A stretch of DNA of 64,000 nucleotides from Propionibacteriaceae bacterium (GCA_031285845.1 JAITVK010000022.1:90983-154982); one strand, 5' to 3'; positions 31,636-42,088 are shown, counted from the stretch's first letter. Numbers and translations are program-made. The notes: generated by a model not told the origin, from the sequence alone.

Positions 31636-34434
31636 ATGTCCACCGAGCTTGGCGCCGCCTATCTGACCGTCTACGCCAACGCTTCCAAAGTTGCACCCGA
31701 AATCAAGAAGTCCTTCGGCGCAGCGGCTGGACATGCTGACGCCGCTGGGAAAACCAGTGGCACCAGTTTCGCCGGTGGTCTGAAGTCTGCGCTGCTGAAG
31801 GGCGGCGCGGTCCTCGGCGTCGGAAAGATGATCGGGACGGTCATCTCCTCGGGCATGAACCGGGCGATCAACATTGAGCAGTCCACCAAGAAACTGGAAG
31901 GCCTCGGCCACTCGTCCGCCGAGGTCAGTTCCATCATGGCCTCCGCTCTTTCTTCAGTCAAAGGCACTGCCTATGGTCTGGGTGACGCGGCCTCGGTCGC
32001 TGCCTCGCTCGTTGCGGCGGGGGTTGGCCAAGGGGAGGACCTCACCCGCAGTCTGAAGACAGTCGCCGACACCGCCGCGATCTCTGGACTGGAGATTAAG
32101 AACGTCGGCAACATCTTCGGATCGGTCGCGGCCCGCGGCAAACTCATGGGCGACGACCTGCTGCAACTCCAGTCTCAGGGCGTGCCGGTGCTGAAGATGC
32201 TCGGAGACCACCTTGGAAAGACACAAGCTGAAGTGTCCAAGATGGTGTCCAAAGGCGAGATCGATTTCGCCACTTTCCAGGAGGCCATGGAAAAAGGGCT
32301 CGGCGGGTCCGCACTCAAGACCGGTGAGACCTTCACCGGCGCACTCGCGAACGTGAAAGCTGCCCTGGGTCGTCTCGGTGAAGTCTTCCTGTCACCCGCG
32401 TTGACGGGTTTGAAGTACGTGTTCAGTGCCGCCATCCCCGCCATTGATTCCCTCACGAATCGTGTCAAGCCGCTCGGTCAAGGCATGGAGTCTCTGTTCA
32501 CTCTGATGGCGACCGGTGATTTCACGAGCAACCCACTGTTCGAAGAAGACAGCGGAATCGTTCGAGGAGTGCTGGGACTACGCACTGGTCTGGCGAAGCT
32601 GGGCGACGCCTACACCAGTGTGGTGAGCATCCTCCGCCACGGCGACTTCACCTCGAATCCACTCTTCCAAGAGGACTCGCCACTGGCGACAGCGCTCCTC
32701 AAACTTCATGACGTGTTCGCGACCACGTTCACCGGGATCAAGAAGGCCATGTCCGGTCCCACCAAGGGCTTCGCATCGTTCTCGACCGCGCTCACCACCG
32801 GCCTGTCCTCTTTAGCACAGCTTCTTCCCACCGTCATCACGAGCCTGATTCAGTCCCTGGTGAACAAGTGGACCGTGGTGTTCCCCACCTTCGTGTCGGC
32901 CATCCTCCAGTCAATTCCGCAAATCATCCAACCCATCATTGCGATGATTCCACCACTGGTCACATCACTCGCTGACCAAGTGACCCGTGCCCTGCCGCTC
33001 CTCCTGCAAGTCGTCGTCGACTTCTCTCAGGCGCTGATCGCCGTCATCGGTGAGAGTCTGCCGGCGCTACTGACCGCGATCACGAACGCCATTCCCGTGA
33101 TCCTGGCCACCATCACCGATGCGCTTCCCCAAATCATCCAGAGTATTGTCGCCGTGTTCCCCAGGATCATCCAGGCGATCGCCACCGCTATGCCTCTCTT
33201 GGTGACCGCGATCACGACAGCGCTCCCACTGATCATCCAGGCGATCAACACCGCGCTACCCCTGATCCTCGGCGCAATCGTCGACGCCGTCCCAGTGATC
33301 ATCCAAGCCGTCGTCGATATCATTCCCCCTCTCGTGGCCGCGCTCATCGCCATGATTCCTGCCATCCTCGACGCGGGTGTCCAGCTTTTCAACGGACTCA
33401 TCGACGCCATCGTGGTGGTTCTGCCGACCCTGATCGACACGATCACCGACATGCTCCCCGGCATCGTCGACACGCTCCTCGCCATGCTTCCCGCGCTGCT
33501 CGACACAGCGGTCAAACTGTTTCTCACCTTGGTGACCGCTGTACCTCAGGCACTGCCCAAGATCATTGACGCGGTCAGTTCACTGCTCCCTGTCGTTCTC
33601 AAAACGATCACTGACATGATCCCCCAACTCATCGATGCAGGTGTTCAGCTCCTTATCGCTCTGGTCAATGATCTCCCCACGATCATCACGACCATCGTCG
33701 GCGCTCAGCAGAAGATCATCGGGAGCCTGCTGGATGCGATCATCGGAGCTATTCCGCAGTTGATTGAAGCGGGCATCGTCCTCTTGGTCGCTCTGGTGAA
33801 AAACCTTCCCGCGATCATCGGCGGAATCGTGAAAGCTATTCCACCAATCATCGGCGCGCTCCTGTCGACCATCGGGGGACGTGTCGGTGAATTCGCCGGA
33901 GCTGGGCTCAACCTCATCAAGGGACTGTGGAACGGGATCTCGAACGCCGCAGGATGGATCATGGGCAAGATCTCTGGGTTCATGAGCAATATCGTCTCGG
34001 GGATCAAGTCATTCTTCGGCATCCACTCACCGTCCACACTCTTCCGTGATGAGATTGGCCTGAATCTCGGACTCGGCATGAGTGTGGGCATCGACAAGTC
34101 AACCTCACAAGTGATGGAGTCTGCCCAGGAACTCCTCACGAACACCCGCGGCATGCTCGCCACACCGTTGAGGCTCACAGCCTCAACCGTGCCGGCACTG
34201 GCATCGTTCGATCCCGCGCCGCTGAAGCGATCATGCGCACCCGCGTCGGTACCGGAACCCGAGGTGCCGTCTTTGGATGAGATCTACGCTCTGCTCTTGG
34301 TCATCTTGGCCGTATTGAAACAGCGCAACGTTATCGAGGTGGATGGCCACAGATTAGCGAAAGCAATCCGGCATGACACATCTGTGGGGCTGGCGGCCAG
34401 CGCCAGCCTGTCAGGCAGGGGGGTGTCACAGTGA
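31636..34434 (+). CDS. Tape measure protein
   Basis: 932 residues. Starts with the TMP-type segment YLTVYANASKVAPEIKKSFG and the domain QLQSQGVPVLKMLGDHLGKT. From about residue 390 to 760 it has hydrophobic repeats of roughly 16-18 residues (pattern LPxIIxAIxxAxP), then GIHSPSTLFRDEIG, a conserved TMP tail. It sets tail length and is ejected with DNA; the length suggests a tail of about 140 nm if 1.5 angstrom per residue holds. Confidence 0.93.
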   Translation: MSTELGAAYLTVYANASKVAPEIKKSFGAAAGHADAAGKTSGTSFAGGLKSALLKGGAVLGVGKMIGTVISSGMNRAINIEQSTKKLEGLGHSSAEVSSIMASALSSVKGTAYGLGDAASVAASLVAAGVGQGEDLTRSLKTVADTAAISGLEIKNVGNIFGSVAARGKLMGDDLLQLQSQGVPVLKMLGDHLGKTQAEVSKMVSKGEIDFATFQEAMEKGLGGSALKTGETFTGALANVKAALGRLGEVFLSPALTGLKYVFSAAIPAIDSLTNRVKPLGQGMESLFTLMATGDFTSNPLFEEDSGIVRGVLGLRTGLAKLGDAYTSVVSILRHGDFTSNPLFQEDSPLATALLKLHDVFATTFTGIKKAMSGPTKGFASFSTALTTGLSSLAQLLPTVITSLIQSLVNKWTVVFPTFVSAILQSIPQIIQPIIAMIPPLVTSLADQVTRALPLLLQVVVDFSQALIAVIGESLPALLTAITNAIPVILATITDALPQIIQSIVAVFPRIIQAIATAMPLLVTAITTALPLIIQAINTALPLILGAIVDAVPVIIQAVVDIIPPLVAALIAMIPAILDAGVQLFNGLIDAIVVVLPTLIDTITDMLPGIVDTLLAMLPALLDTAVKLFLTLVTAVPQALPKIIDAVSSLLPVVLKTITDMIPQLIDAGVQLLIALVNDLPTIITTIVGAQQKIIGSLLDAIIGAIPQLIEAGIVLLVALVKNLPAIIGGIVKAIPPIIGALLSTIGGRVGEFAGAGLNLIKGLWNGISNAAGWIMGKISGFMSNIVSGIKSFFGIHSPSTLFRDEIGLNLGLGMSVGIDKSTSQVMESAQELLTNTRGMLATPLRLTASTVPALASFDPAPLKRSCAPASVPEPEVPSLDEIYALLLVILAVLKQRNVIEVDGHRLAKAIRHDTSVGLAASASLSGRGVSQ

Positions 34435-35111
34435 CTCGCATCATGATCAACGGGTGTGAACTCACCGAGGTGGACGTCCTCAAAGGGCCTTCCCTTGACC
34501 CTGCCACCCCGGTGACACAGTGGGCGCCGATTCCCGGCGGAGTAGACATCGACACGTCCACCCTGTTGACCGGGGGTGTGCCGAGGTTCGCCCGGGCAGC
34601 CCTGAGTCTGCCGTGCGTGTTGAAATCGGGTGAGACGCTATGGTCCGCCAAACGTCGATTGAGCGCGATGCTGCAGGGGCAGCGGGTCGACGTGGGGTTC
34701 GCAGAGTACCCAGGCTGGCACGTCACAGGCCGGGTAGCTCTGTCGGGATGGTCATGGCCGGGGAAGTCCACGCAAGCGATTCTGTTCACGCTGACGGTCG
34801 ATGCGGAACCCTATTGGTACAAAGACACCCTCACCACCGTGGTGGTGGCCGCCTCCACCAAGGGCACGAGCTTCTCTCTTTCGCCAACGGGATACTCGGT
34901 GATGCCCGTGGCGACTGTCACAGGGTCAGCAGTGACCTTGGTGCAGGGCGGAACTCGAACCAGTCTTCCGGTAGGCGTCACCTCCTGGCTTGACGGACTG
35001 CGTTTGGACCCTGTCGTGGCTGGTGGGAGTCCGAGCCCAGCGGTGGGCACCATCATGGGTGCGGACACCGCGAAGGTGACATTCACATGGCGGGAAGGTT
35101 GGCCAGGATGA
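34431..35111 (+). CDS. Distal tail protein (Dit-like)
   Basis: 226 residues from GTG 34431 (GTGA overlap). INGCELTEVDVLKGPSLDPA and AEYPGWHVTGRVALSGWSWP, then EPYWYKDTL, are typical of siphovirus distal tail proteins that connect tube and baseplate. Confidence 0.8.
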   Translation: MTRIMINGCELTEVDVLKGPSLDPATPVTQWAPIPGGVDIDTSTLLTGGVPRFARAALSLPCVLKSGETLWSAKRRLSAMLQGQRVDVGFAEYPGWHVTGRVALSGWSWPGKSTQAILFTLTVDAEPYWYKDTLTTVVVAASTKGTSFSLSPTGYSVMPVATVTGSAVTLVQGGTRTSLPVGVTSWLDGLRLDPVVAGGSPSPAVGTIMGADTAKVTFTWREGWPG

Positions 35112-37732
35112 GCACGAAATATCAGGTCTTTCTCCTGGATGGCGCGGACCGGTTTCTCCTGATGGATTCCGGTCTGCCCACAGGACCGCGCCTCAGCGAT
35201 CCAGTGATCGTCGAGGAGCCGAACGCCGCCCCGTCCTTGAGATTCACCATCACAGTGGATCATCCCCTGTTCGACTCCTTAACGATTCGCAACACCTGGC
35301 TAGAGGTACGAGAACAGGGCAAGTCCACCCCGGAGCGGTTCAGAGTCCTTGACGCGGAGTCCACGTCGGACGCCGTGACGGAGATCACAACCGAAGGTGT
35401 CCTCGCTGTCTTCAACGACACGATTCAGCCTCATGTCCGCTTCGACGGCAAACCATCGGAATGGATTGACCTGGTCCTCGCGAATCACAACGCTCAAGCG
35501 GTTCTTCCGAACGGTTCGCCGGACCCGATGAGACAGATCGTGCGCGGGTTCGTCGACGACAGTCTTGACTCCAATGCCAGGATCATCCGCTCCGTTGGTG
35601 GATATCCGTACCCGTCGACCATGGAGATCCTGAAACGCTCCACCTGGGACTCCACGGCTGGCGGGGTCGTGCGGATCTATACCGGCACCGATGGAGTGAA
35701 CTACCTGGACTGGTTGAGTGCTGGCGCTCTGTCCACTCAAGTGATCCGGTGGGGCGGCACCCTCCAAGACTGGCGACGCTCGATGTCGAGTGTCGGGATT
35801 ATCACCGCCTGTGAACCAGCCGGCGCCGAACTCGACACCGACGAGGAACTACCAGCGAATCAGGCGCGTCCCCGACTCGTGTTGAGCGCCTCAGATGAGG
35901 CTGATCTGCTCTACACCGACGCGCAAGGAATCGGTCATTATGGGGCCGTGAACCAGGCCGCACAAGCGGTTCACGGATTGGTGGTCGCCTCGGCCGTGTG
36001 GGACGACGTGACGACCCCTGCCATGTTGAAAAGACGGGCAGCCGAGTTCGCAACCACCCATTCACTCACTCAGGTATCGATTGACGCCGCAGTCGTCGAC
36101 CAACACCTCCTAGACCCATCGATCACCCAATTGAGCGTTTCTGAGCGAGTGCGCCTCGTCATCCCACCACTCGGCCTTGACCAGCAACTCACCGTGGCAC
36201 GTCGACAACGCTCACTGGTGGACGCGTCCAAATGGAAAGTCGAGCTCGGTGCGAAGCAATCCACCATCGGGGACGCGATCAACAAAGGCGTACGAGCAGC
36301 GGACCAAGTCAACGAGGTCGTCATTGCCCAGTACAAGATCAACGAGACCATGCAAAGCGTCACCGACCTCAGCAACGGGGCCGCCGCCACGGCCAGGGCA
36401 GCACAGACGACAGCCAGTAAAGCGGCCGAGGCTGCCGGCGGCGCGAAAGTCTCTGCGGACGCGGCAGCGAAGAAAGCCGCCGAGGCGGCAGGTGTCGCAG
36501 GCGGAAAAGCTGACATCCTGATTCAAGATGGGGAGCCCGACCAGAAGTACCGCCGCCCAACCACGCTGTGGATCGACACCACCGGGGGCCGGAACACCCC
36601 GAAAGTGTGGTCAGACAAAGCGTGGATTGTCCGGACCGATCGAGCCGCAGTCGACGCTGCCGCAGCGGCCGCGAAAGCTCAAACGAGTGCGAACAACGCG
36701 GCGACGGCGGCCACCGCCGCCCGGGCGGCGGCTGATGTGGCCTGGGTGGCGGCGCAACAGGGCAACCTCATCAAAGACTCCACGTTCGCCACGACCAGTG
36801 CGACGGATCATGTGTTGACGGGTGTGGCTGGTGGTGATGTGGCTGCTGGTGTGTTGGTGTTTGGGGCGTCGGGGTTTACGGGGGTGGTGCCGTCTCCGGC
36901 GTCGTCGTATGCCCAGACGACGGGTCGGAATAACTACTACTTTCGGGGTGTGAATGGTGGCGGTGAGGGGTTGCCGACGTCACCGGGTCGGACGTATCGG
37001 TTGTCGATTGATGTGGGGTATGCGGGGGGTGGGGATCATCCGTTTGGGTTTCGGGTGTGTCATCGGGTTGGTGGGGTGTGGGAGTATGCGACGGGGTCGG
37101 ATGTGTATCTGCCGTCGGCGGGTCAGCCGGTGGATACCCGGTTTACTCGGTTTTCGTGGGAGTACACGGTCGGTGAGGGGGTGGATGGGTTTCGTCCGGG
37201 GTTCGGATCGTATGTGGCGTCGGGTGTGGATTCGATTTGGTGGGTGACGAACTTCACGGTGGTGGACGTGACGGAGACCCAGTTTGTGACATCCACGGTG
37301 AAGACGGTGCAGTCCAAGATCGATCAGTTACCGGATCAGGTGTTGCTCCAGGTCCAACAGCGGTATGTGACGACCACAGCGATGAGCGAGACGACCGAGG
37401 ATTGGGAGTCGAGGTTCAAGCAGAGTGCTGAAGACTTTGAGTTGTCGCTGACGAAGGCCACGAAGCAGGTGACGGATCTGGGGGATCGGGTGGTCGCGGA
37501 TGCGGCTGAGCTGCATACGGTGTTCCGGTTTGATTCGACGGGGATCGTGATTGGTCGGTCGGATTCACCGACGGTGACCCAGTTTCGTCATGATGGCATG
37601 GTTGTGAGAGTGGGCGGTGGCGAGGTTGCCCGGTTCACTGATGGTGGTGCGGTGGTGCCGAAGTTACGAGTTGGGAATCGGATTGTGGAGGCGTCTGCGA
37701 ATGGTGGGGTGTGGATGAGGAGGGTGTCGTAA
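35108..37732 (+). CDS. Tail-tip protein (Tal/minor tail protein)
   Basis: 874 residues. The N-terminal third (LSDPVIVEEPNAAPSLRFTI, SEWIDLVLANHNAQ) matches the hub domain of tail-associated proteins. An Ala-rich coiled coil (about 420-545, AAATARAAQTTASKAAEAAG) leads to a Gly-rich carbohydrate-binding-like domain, another coil, and a beta C-terminus (FRFDSTGIVIGRSDSPTVTQ). Codon use changes near 36800 from C-ending to G/T-ending codons, so the distal part may have been swapped. Confidence 0.82.
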   Translation: MSTKYQVFLLDGADRFLLMDSGLPTGPRLSDPVIVEEPNAAPSLRFTITVDHPLFDSLTIRNTWLEVREQGKSTPERFRVLDAESTSDAVTEITTEGVLAVFNDTIQPHVRFDGKPSEWIDLVLANHNAQAVLPNGSPDPMRQIVRGFVDDSLDSNARIIRSVGGYPYPSTMEILKRSTWDSTAGGVVRIYTGTDGVNYLDWLSAGALSTQVIRWGGTLQDWRRSMSSVGIITACEPAGAELDTDEELPANQARPRLVLSASDEADLLYTDAQGIGHYGAVNQAAQAVHGLVVASAVWDDVTTPAMLKRRAAEFATTHSLTQVSIDAAVVDQHLLDPSITQLSVSERVRLVIPPLGLDQQLTVARRQRSLVDASKWKVELGAKQSTIGDAINKGVRAADQVNEVVIAQYKINETMQSVTDLSNGAAATARAAQTTASKAAEAAGGAKVSADAAAKKAAEAAGVAGGKADILIQDGEPDQKYRRPTTLWIDTTGGRNTPKVWSDKAWIVRTDRAAVDAAAAAAKAQTSANNAATAATAARAAADVAWVAAQQGNLIKDSTFATTSATDHVLTGVAGGDVAAGVLVFGASGFTGVVPSPASSYAQTTGRNNYYFRGVNGGGEGLPTSPGRTYRLSIDVGYAGGGDHPFGFRVCHRVGGVWEYATGSDVYLPSAGQPVDTRFTRFSWEYTVGEGVDGFRPGFGSYVASGVDSIWWVTNFTVVDVTETQFVTSTVKTVQSKIDQLPDQVLLQVQQRYVTTTAMSETTEDWESRFKQSAEDFELSLTKATKQVTDLGDRVVADAAELHTVFRFDSTGIVIGRSDSPTVTQFRHDGMVVRVGGGEVARFTDGGAVVPKLRVGNRIVEASANGGVWMRRVS

Positions 37733-39820
37733 ATGGGTGTGATGCGGGGACGGTGTGAGTCGGCGGAGATCGCGTCGGGTAGCCATGGGCGGAATTCGCG
37801 GTTTTATCTGCAGTGGACGTTGGTTTCTCAGTCGGTGGAGCAGAATACGTCGACGATCCGGTGGTCTGCGGGGTGGCAAGGAACTCGGGGGAATCCTGAG
37901 TGGTATTCGAATGCGATCGAGATCCGGTCGGGGGTGATCGGGGGCCGACCGGTTCCAGCGACGAGGGTGGGGAACCAGTTCGGTCCAGGTGATCATGAGA
38001 TGGTGACGGGCACGGTGATCATCGGCCATGATGGTGAGGGTCGTGGCCACGTGGACGCGACCTTGACGGGCTGTTTCTATCAGAATGCTCCGTTGGTGTG
38101 TTCGGGGGGTTGGGATGTGCCGGATATTCCGCGGGCGTCGGCGTTTTCGTTGGTGGGGAATCCGGTGGGGATTGGGGACAAGCAGACGGTCACGATCAGT
38201 CGGGCGTCGGATCGGTTCACTCATGTCGTGGAGTGGGAGATCGCTGGGAAGACGTGGACTCAGACTGAGGTGGGCACGTCAGCGGAGTGGACGGTCCCGG
38301 TCGAGGTGGGTGGCCTGGTGGCGAATGTTGGATCGGTGTTGTGTCATGTGCGGGTCACCACGATGGTGGATGGTCGTGAGGTGGGTTCTCGGACTGGCCA
38401 GTTTTGGGTGGTGGTGCCGGTGACGTGGGTGCCCGTGTTCACGGTGACGGCGTCACGGGTGGATGGGCCGGTTCCGGTGAAGTGGGGGGTCGCGGTTCAG
38501 CATCATTCGAAAGCCACGATCAGTGTCTCCTCAGCGAAACCTGGTATGGGTGCGAGCCTCAAGTCGTGGCGGATCACAGGTCCGGGTGTGGATGTGACTG
38601 GTGAGTTCGGGGACAAGCAGACGGTGGCGTCTCATACGACGGTGAACCCGGTTGAGGTGGCGGGGACGGTAGATTGGAGTGTCACGGTCACGGATTCGCG
38701 GGGCCGGTCGGTGTCGAAGACTGCTCCGATGGTGGTGACCGAGTGGGCTCCGCCCCAGGTGGTTCCTGGGGCGGTGTATCGGGCGGACGCGAAAGGTGTC
38801 CAGGTTGGTGACGGGGGTTGGGTGTCCGTACTTGCTGATTATGGTTTTGCGTCGGTTGATGGGAAGAACACGGTCACTGCGAAGGTGGAGTATCAGCCTA
38901 GTGGGTCCACGACGTGGGTGAACGGTGGACCCATAGCGAGTGGGCGTCGTCAACTGGTTGGTGAGGGGAAACTGTCGGCGGGTTCGTCGTATTTGGTGCG
39001 GTTGACGGTGCGGGACACTTTGGGTGGTGAAGCCTCGACGACGTGGCAGGTGGGTACCGGTCAGGTGGATGTGGAGTTTCGGGCCGATGGGAACGGCATG
39101 GGTGTCGGTGGGGTCGGGGAGACTTCGGGCGCGGTGGATGTGCGTTGGCCGATTCGGCAACGCCAGTCTCCGTGGGTCCAAGAATTGGGTGACAGTGAAG
39201 ACTTGAACGAGCTGAGACGGAAATCCGATAATCCCACCTGGTACCACCAATCGGTGTGGTATCACCAGTCGCAGAATGCTCGGACCAGCTGGGACAGGCA
39301 CTACCCAGTGTTGAAAGCCGGAATGTTACACGTGACCTCGACTGGGTCGCCGATGTTCACCTATCAGTGGTATCACTGCTATGACGGGTCGGGTGTGTGG
39401 CATCGGGTCTGGTATTCGAAATGGTGGTCCCCGTGGCGGCGTGTCCTCCACGACGCGGCTGTCGCGACGATGAACGGGGCCTGGATGGAGGAATACCTCA
39501 TCGATCAGGACCGCATGGTCGACAAAACGCGTGTCACCGATCGGCGGCGACGATGGACACAACTCGTCGGGGTGGACACGACCTTGTCGAACCGGTTGTA
39601 CGGAGACTTCGCGTGGTTCGCCGACCTGAAACTGCCCGCGAAACCTGCCGGTGCGACGATCGACTCGGTCCATGTCAGCCTCAATGCTCAACAATCCGGT
39701 GATATCGCGTTCGCGACCGCGAAGCCCGTGACGGACTGGTCGTTCTTCATCCTCGGTTTCCCCGCGGCCGCGAAAATCCTGGGCACGGTCGAAGTCACCG
39801 CCTACGGCACGAAACCCTAA
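37733..39820 (+). CDS. Minor tail/baseplate protein (DUF859-like)
   Basis: 695 residues. The N-terminal jelly-roll-like region (RFYLQWTLVSQSVEQNTSTI, WYSNAIEIRSGVIGGR, TGTVIIGHDGEGRGHVDATL) fits the DUF859 siphovirus structural family; Ig-like modules follow; the C-terminal part YHCYDGSGVWHRVWYSKWWS looks like a receptor-binding tip. G/T-ending codons continue to about 39180, then switch to C-ending ones, again suggesting a mosaic. Confidence 0.75.
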   Translation: MGVMRGRCESAEIASGSHGRNSRFYLQWTLVSQSVEQNTSTIRWSAGWQGTRGNPEWYSNAIEIRSGVIGGRPVPATRVGNQFGPGDHEMVTGTVIIGHDGEGRGHVDATLTGCFYQNAPLVCSGGWDVPDIPRASAFSLVGNPVGIGDKQTVTISRASDRFTHVVEWEIAGKTWTQTEVGTSAEWTVPVEVGGLVANVGSVLCHVRVTTMVDGREVGSRTGQFWVVVPVTWVPVFTVTASRVDGPVPVKWGVAVQHHSKATISVSSAKPGMGASLKSWRITGPGVDVTGEFGDKQTVASHTTVNPVEVAGTVDWSVTVTDSRGRSVSKTAPMVVTEWAPPQVVPGAVYRADAKGVQVGDGGWVSVLADYGFASVDGKNTVTAKVEYQPSGSTTWVNGGPIASGRRQLVGEGKLSAGSSYLVRLTVRDTLGGEASTTWQVGTGQVDVEFRADGNGMGVGGVGETSGAVDVRWPIRQRQSPWVQELGDSEDLNELRRKSDNPTWYHQSVWYHQSQNARTSWDRHYPVLKAGMLHVTSTGSPMFTYQWYHCYDGSGVWHRVWYSKWWSPWRRVLHDAAVATMNGAWMEEYLIDQDRMVDKTRVTDRRRRWTQLVGVDTTLSNRLYGDFAWFADLKLPAKPAGATIDSVHVSLNAQQSGDIAFATAKPVTDWSFFILGFPAAAKILGTVEVTAYGTKP

Positions 39821-39842
39821 CCCCCAAAGTCAGGAGACCCTC

Positions 39843-40505
39843 ATGATCCACATCCAACTCGACATCACCGGTGGTGGGCCGCGCAGCCTGGTCTACGCTG
39901 ACGTCACCGCGACGGCGCGTACTCTCGTGTATGACTATGCCGGAGTCCAACTCGAACCCGACGGGCAAGCCACCGTCGCCGCGTTGAACGGACGCATCCG
40001 CATCGGGACCTGGACTGCTGAACCTGTCACCTGCGAACCCGATCAGGTCATGGTCACCTGGATCGGTCCCGACGCTGACCACTGTGACATCGTCGAAACG
40101 AAACACCTCGACACGTGGATCGCCGCCCGCCTCGAACCTCTCCTCGCTACTCACCCCGACCTGATCGGCTTCACCGGCGACATCGGCACCTGGATCGACC
40201 GGCACCCCACCACCACCGTCCGCACAGCACTCGCCGGTTGGGCTGCTGACAACCTCGCGACCAGTCTCCTCGACGGCAACCACCACATCATCGCCCACAA
40301 CTTCATCGCCTGCCACCACCCCGACCCCACCATTCTTGACCCCGTCAACCCAGTAGACCCTGACATCACCGGCCCTAACCCCGACCTCGCCGTGTCAGAC
40401 CCCATCAACCCTGGACTGGTCGACCCCGGTCTGGTCGACCCCGGTCTGGTCGACTCTGGCATCACCGGTCTGATCGGCGACCCCACCCCACCCACCCTCG
40501 ACTAA
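39843..40505 (+). CDS. Hypothetical tail-region protein with PGLVD repeats
   Basis: 220 residues. A beta-rich N-terminal 80 residues is followed by a helical part and an Asp/Pro-rich tail with three near-identical LVDPG units (encoded by about 40415-40460). It closes the tail operon, since a terminator follows. Confidence 0.65.
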   Translation: MIHIQLDITGGGPRSLVYADVTATARTLVYDYAGVQLEPDGQATVAALNGRIRIGTWTAEPVTCEPDQVMVTWIGPDADHCDIVETKHLDTWIAARLEPLLATHPDLIGFTGDIGTWIDRHPTTTVRTALAGWAADNLATSLLDGNHHIIAHNFIACHHPDPTILDPVNPVDPDITGPNPDLAVSDPINPGLVDPGLVDPGLVDSGITGLIGDPTPPTLD

Positions 40506-40526
40506 CCCTCCACTACTCATCTGTGG

Positions 40527-40554
40527 CCCCGTGACCAATTGGCACGGGGTTTTT
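40527..40554 (+). terminator. Intrinsic terminator after tail operon
   Basis: CCCCGTG and CACGGGG pair around ACCAATTGG, followed by five T. Confidence 0.85.
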
Positions 40555-40583
40555 CCATACCCCCGAAAGGAAAGGACACATCA

Positions 40584-41465
40584 ATGGATTACGAGCATCT
40601 TGTCGCGGACAAGAACGTGTGGATGACCACACACTTCACGCCTGGTCGAACCGCACCGATCAGTGAGATCCGGGTTCACCACAATGCGGGAACCCTGACC
40701 ACGGAAGACTGCCACCGGGTGTGGCAAACCCGGCAAGCCAGTGCGCACTACCAAGTCGAGATCGACGGCATCATCGGCCAACTCGTCCACGACCAGGACA
40801 CCGCCTGGCACACGATCGGCGCCAACGCCAGGTCGATCAGTGTTGAACACGCCAACGATCACCGATCCCCGTGGACCATCTCCCCGGCCACCCTGGAAGC
40901 CGGCGCCCACCTCGTGGCCGCGCTGTGTGTCTACTACCATCTGGGTCGTCCCGAATGGGGAGTCAACGTCAAACCCCACCGCCACAACGGCGTCTCCGAC
41001 TGTCCCGGCGAACTCGGCGACACGGGCTCCCAACACAGTGCCTACATGGACCGGGCTCAATACTGGTACGACCAGATGACCACCACCACACCACCCACCA
41101 CCAACCAGCCCACGCCGGACACGCTGTCTGACGGTCGGGTTGGCCCAGACAACATTCGTCTGTATCAGACCCGTCACGGACTAACCCCAGACGGGAATGG
41201 TGGCACGGACACGATCGCGAGTCTCCAGCGCGACGCTGGTGCCCCCTACACTGACGGATGGATCGACCTCGACACCCAAACCCAAGTCGACCAAGCCGAG
41301 ACATGGTTCCCCGGCATCACCACTTTCCGTGCCACCGGCGGCACCGGTGGCTCACCGTCCTGGAAAGCCATCCAATACCACCTCCTCGGCACCGAACCCG
41401 ACGGAATCCCCGGACCCAACGACGCCACCGCATTCCAACGCGCACTCCGCGAAGGACGTATGTGA
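40584..41465 (+). CDS. Endolysin: N-acetylmuramoyl-L-alanine amidase (Amidase_2)
   Basis: 293 residues. Zinc and catalytic motifs of amidase_2: SEIRVHHNAGTL, SAHYQVEIDG, and KPHRHNGVSDCPGELG. A Thr/Pro linker (about 167-182) leads to a C-terminal domain with GRVGPDNIRLYQTRHGLTPD and GIPGPNDATAFQRAL, resembling peptidoglycan-binding repeats. Cuts the bond between muramic acid and the stem peptide for lysis. No signal peptide, so it needs the holin. Confidence 0.9.
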   Translation: MDYEHLVADKNVWMTTHFTPGRTAPISEIRVHHNAGTLTTEDCHRVWQTRQASAHYQVEIDGIIGQLVHDQDTAWHTIGANARSISVEHANDHRSPWTISPATLEAGAHLVAALCVYYHLGRPEWGVNVKPHRHNGVSDCPGELGDTGSQHSAYMDRAQYWYDQMTTTTPPTTNQPTPDTLSDGRVGPDNIRLYQTRHGLTPDGNGGTDTIASLQRDAGAPYTDGWIDLDTQTQVDQAETWFPGITTFRATGGTGGSPSWKAIQYHLLGTEPDGIPGPNDATAFQRALREGRM

Positions 41466-41818
41466 TGATCGCCTGGTTGAGTTGGGAAACCGACTTCGAC
41501 GCGACCATCGCACTACTGGTCGTGATCATCACCGGCCTCGGCGGTCTGGCCGTGGCTGCCGTCCGCTCCTGGAAAGCACTGAGACGCGAACTGAAAACCA
41601 ACCACGGATCCACCACCTTCGGTGACTCCCAAGACCGTCAATACGAGAAACTCCACGACCTCGTGAACCTACTGACGGAAGTGCGCAGCACCATACAAGC
41701 GGTCAAAACTGATTTGAGTCGACTCGACACCCGTGTGGTTGATCAACATCGCGACACCATGACCCGAGTCGCGCGACTCGAAAACACCCTCCTCCCCTCA
41801 AGAAAGGATCCTTCATGA
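41465..41818 (+). CDS. Membrane protein, DUF2746-like (lysis region)
   Basis: 117 residues; one N-terminal helix, TIALLVVIITGLGGLAVAAV, and a cytoplasmic coil (LHDLVNLLTEVRSTIQAVKT). Such proteins sit beside the holin in many actinophages and may assist lysis timing. ATG 41465 overlaps the amidase stop. Confidence 0.7.
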   Translation: MIAWLSWETDFDATIALLVVIITGLGGLAVAAVRSWKALRRELKTNHGSTTFGDSQDRQYEKLHDLVNLLTEVRSTIQAVKTDLSRLDTRVVDQHRDTMTRVARLENTLLPSRKDPS

Positions 41819-42072
41819 CTCCGAACCCCCTGCGACTGTTGCCCGCGAAGGCCCGGGCAGTCATCTACATTACGGCGGTGATCATCGCCGTAATCGTCCC
41901 TGTTATCATCCCCGACCTGACTGGGACCTGGCGCACCCTCGTTCAAGGTCTTGCGGCGGTCGCGGCGCTGTTCGCGTCTGGGCAAGGCCTCGCCAACCTC
42001 ACTTCTGACGAAGACAATCCCGCCATTCAATCCAACCGAGAACCTCCGCCAGGTGGATCCCCCGCCAGGTGA
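41815..42072 (+). CDS. Holin
   Basis: 85 residues with two hydrophobic stretches (VIYITAVIIAVIVPVIIPDL and LVQGLAAVAALFASGQGLA) and a polar Pro-rich tail, next to the amidase. It forms membrane lesions that release the endolysin. Confidence 0.78.
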   Translation: MTPNPLRLLPAKARAVIYITAVIIAVIVPVIIPDLTGTWRTLVQGLAAVAALFASGQGLANLTSDEDNPAIQSNREPPPGGSPAR

Positions 42073-42088
42073 ACTCGTGTAGAAAAGC

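Noticed and set aside
40415..40460. 15-bp tandem repeats in the last tail-operon gene as a regulatory array
   Set aside because: They are in frame and encode LVDPG repeats, so a coding repeat explains them.
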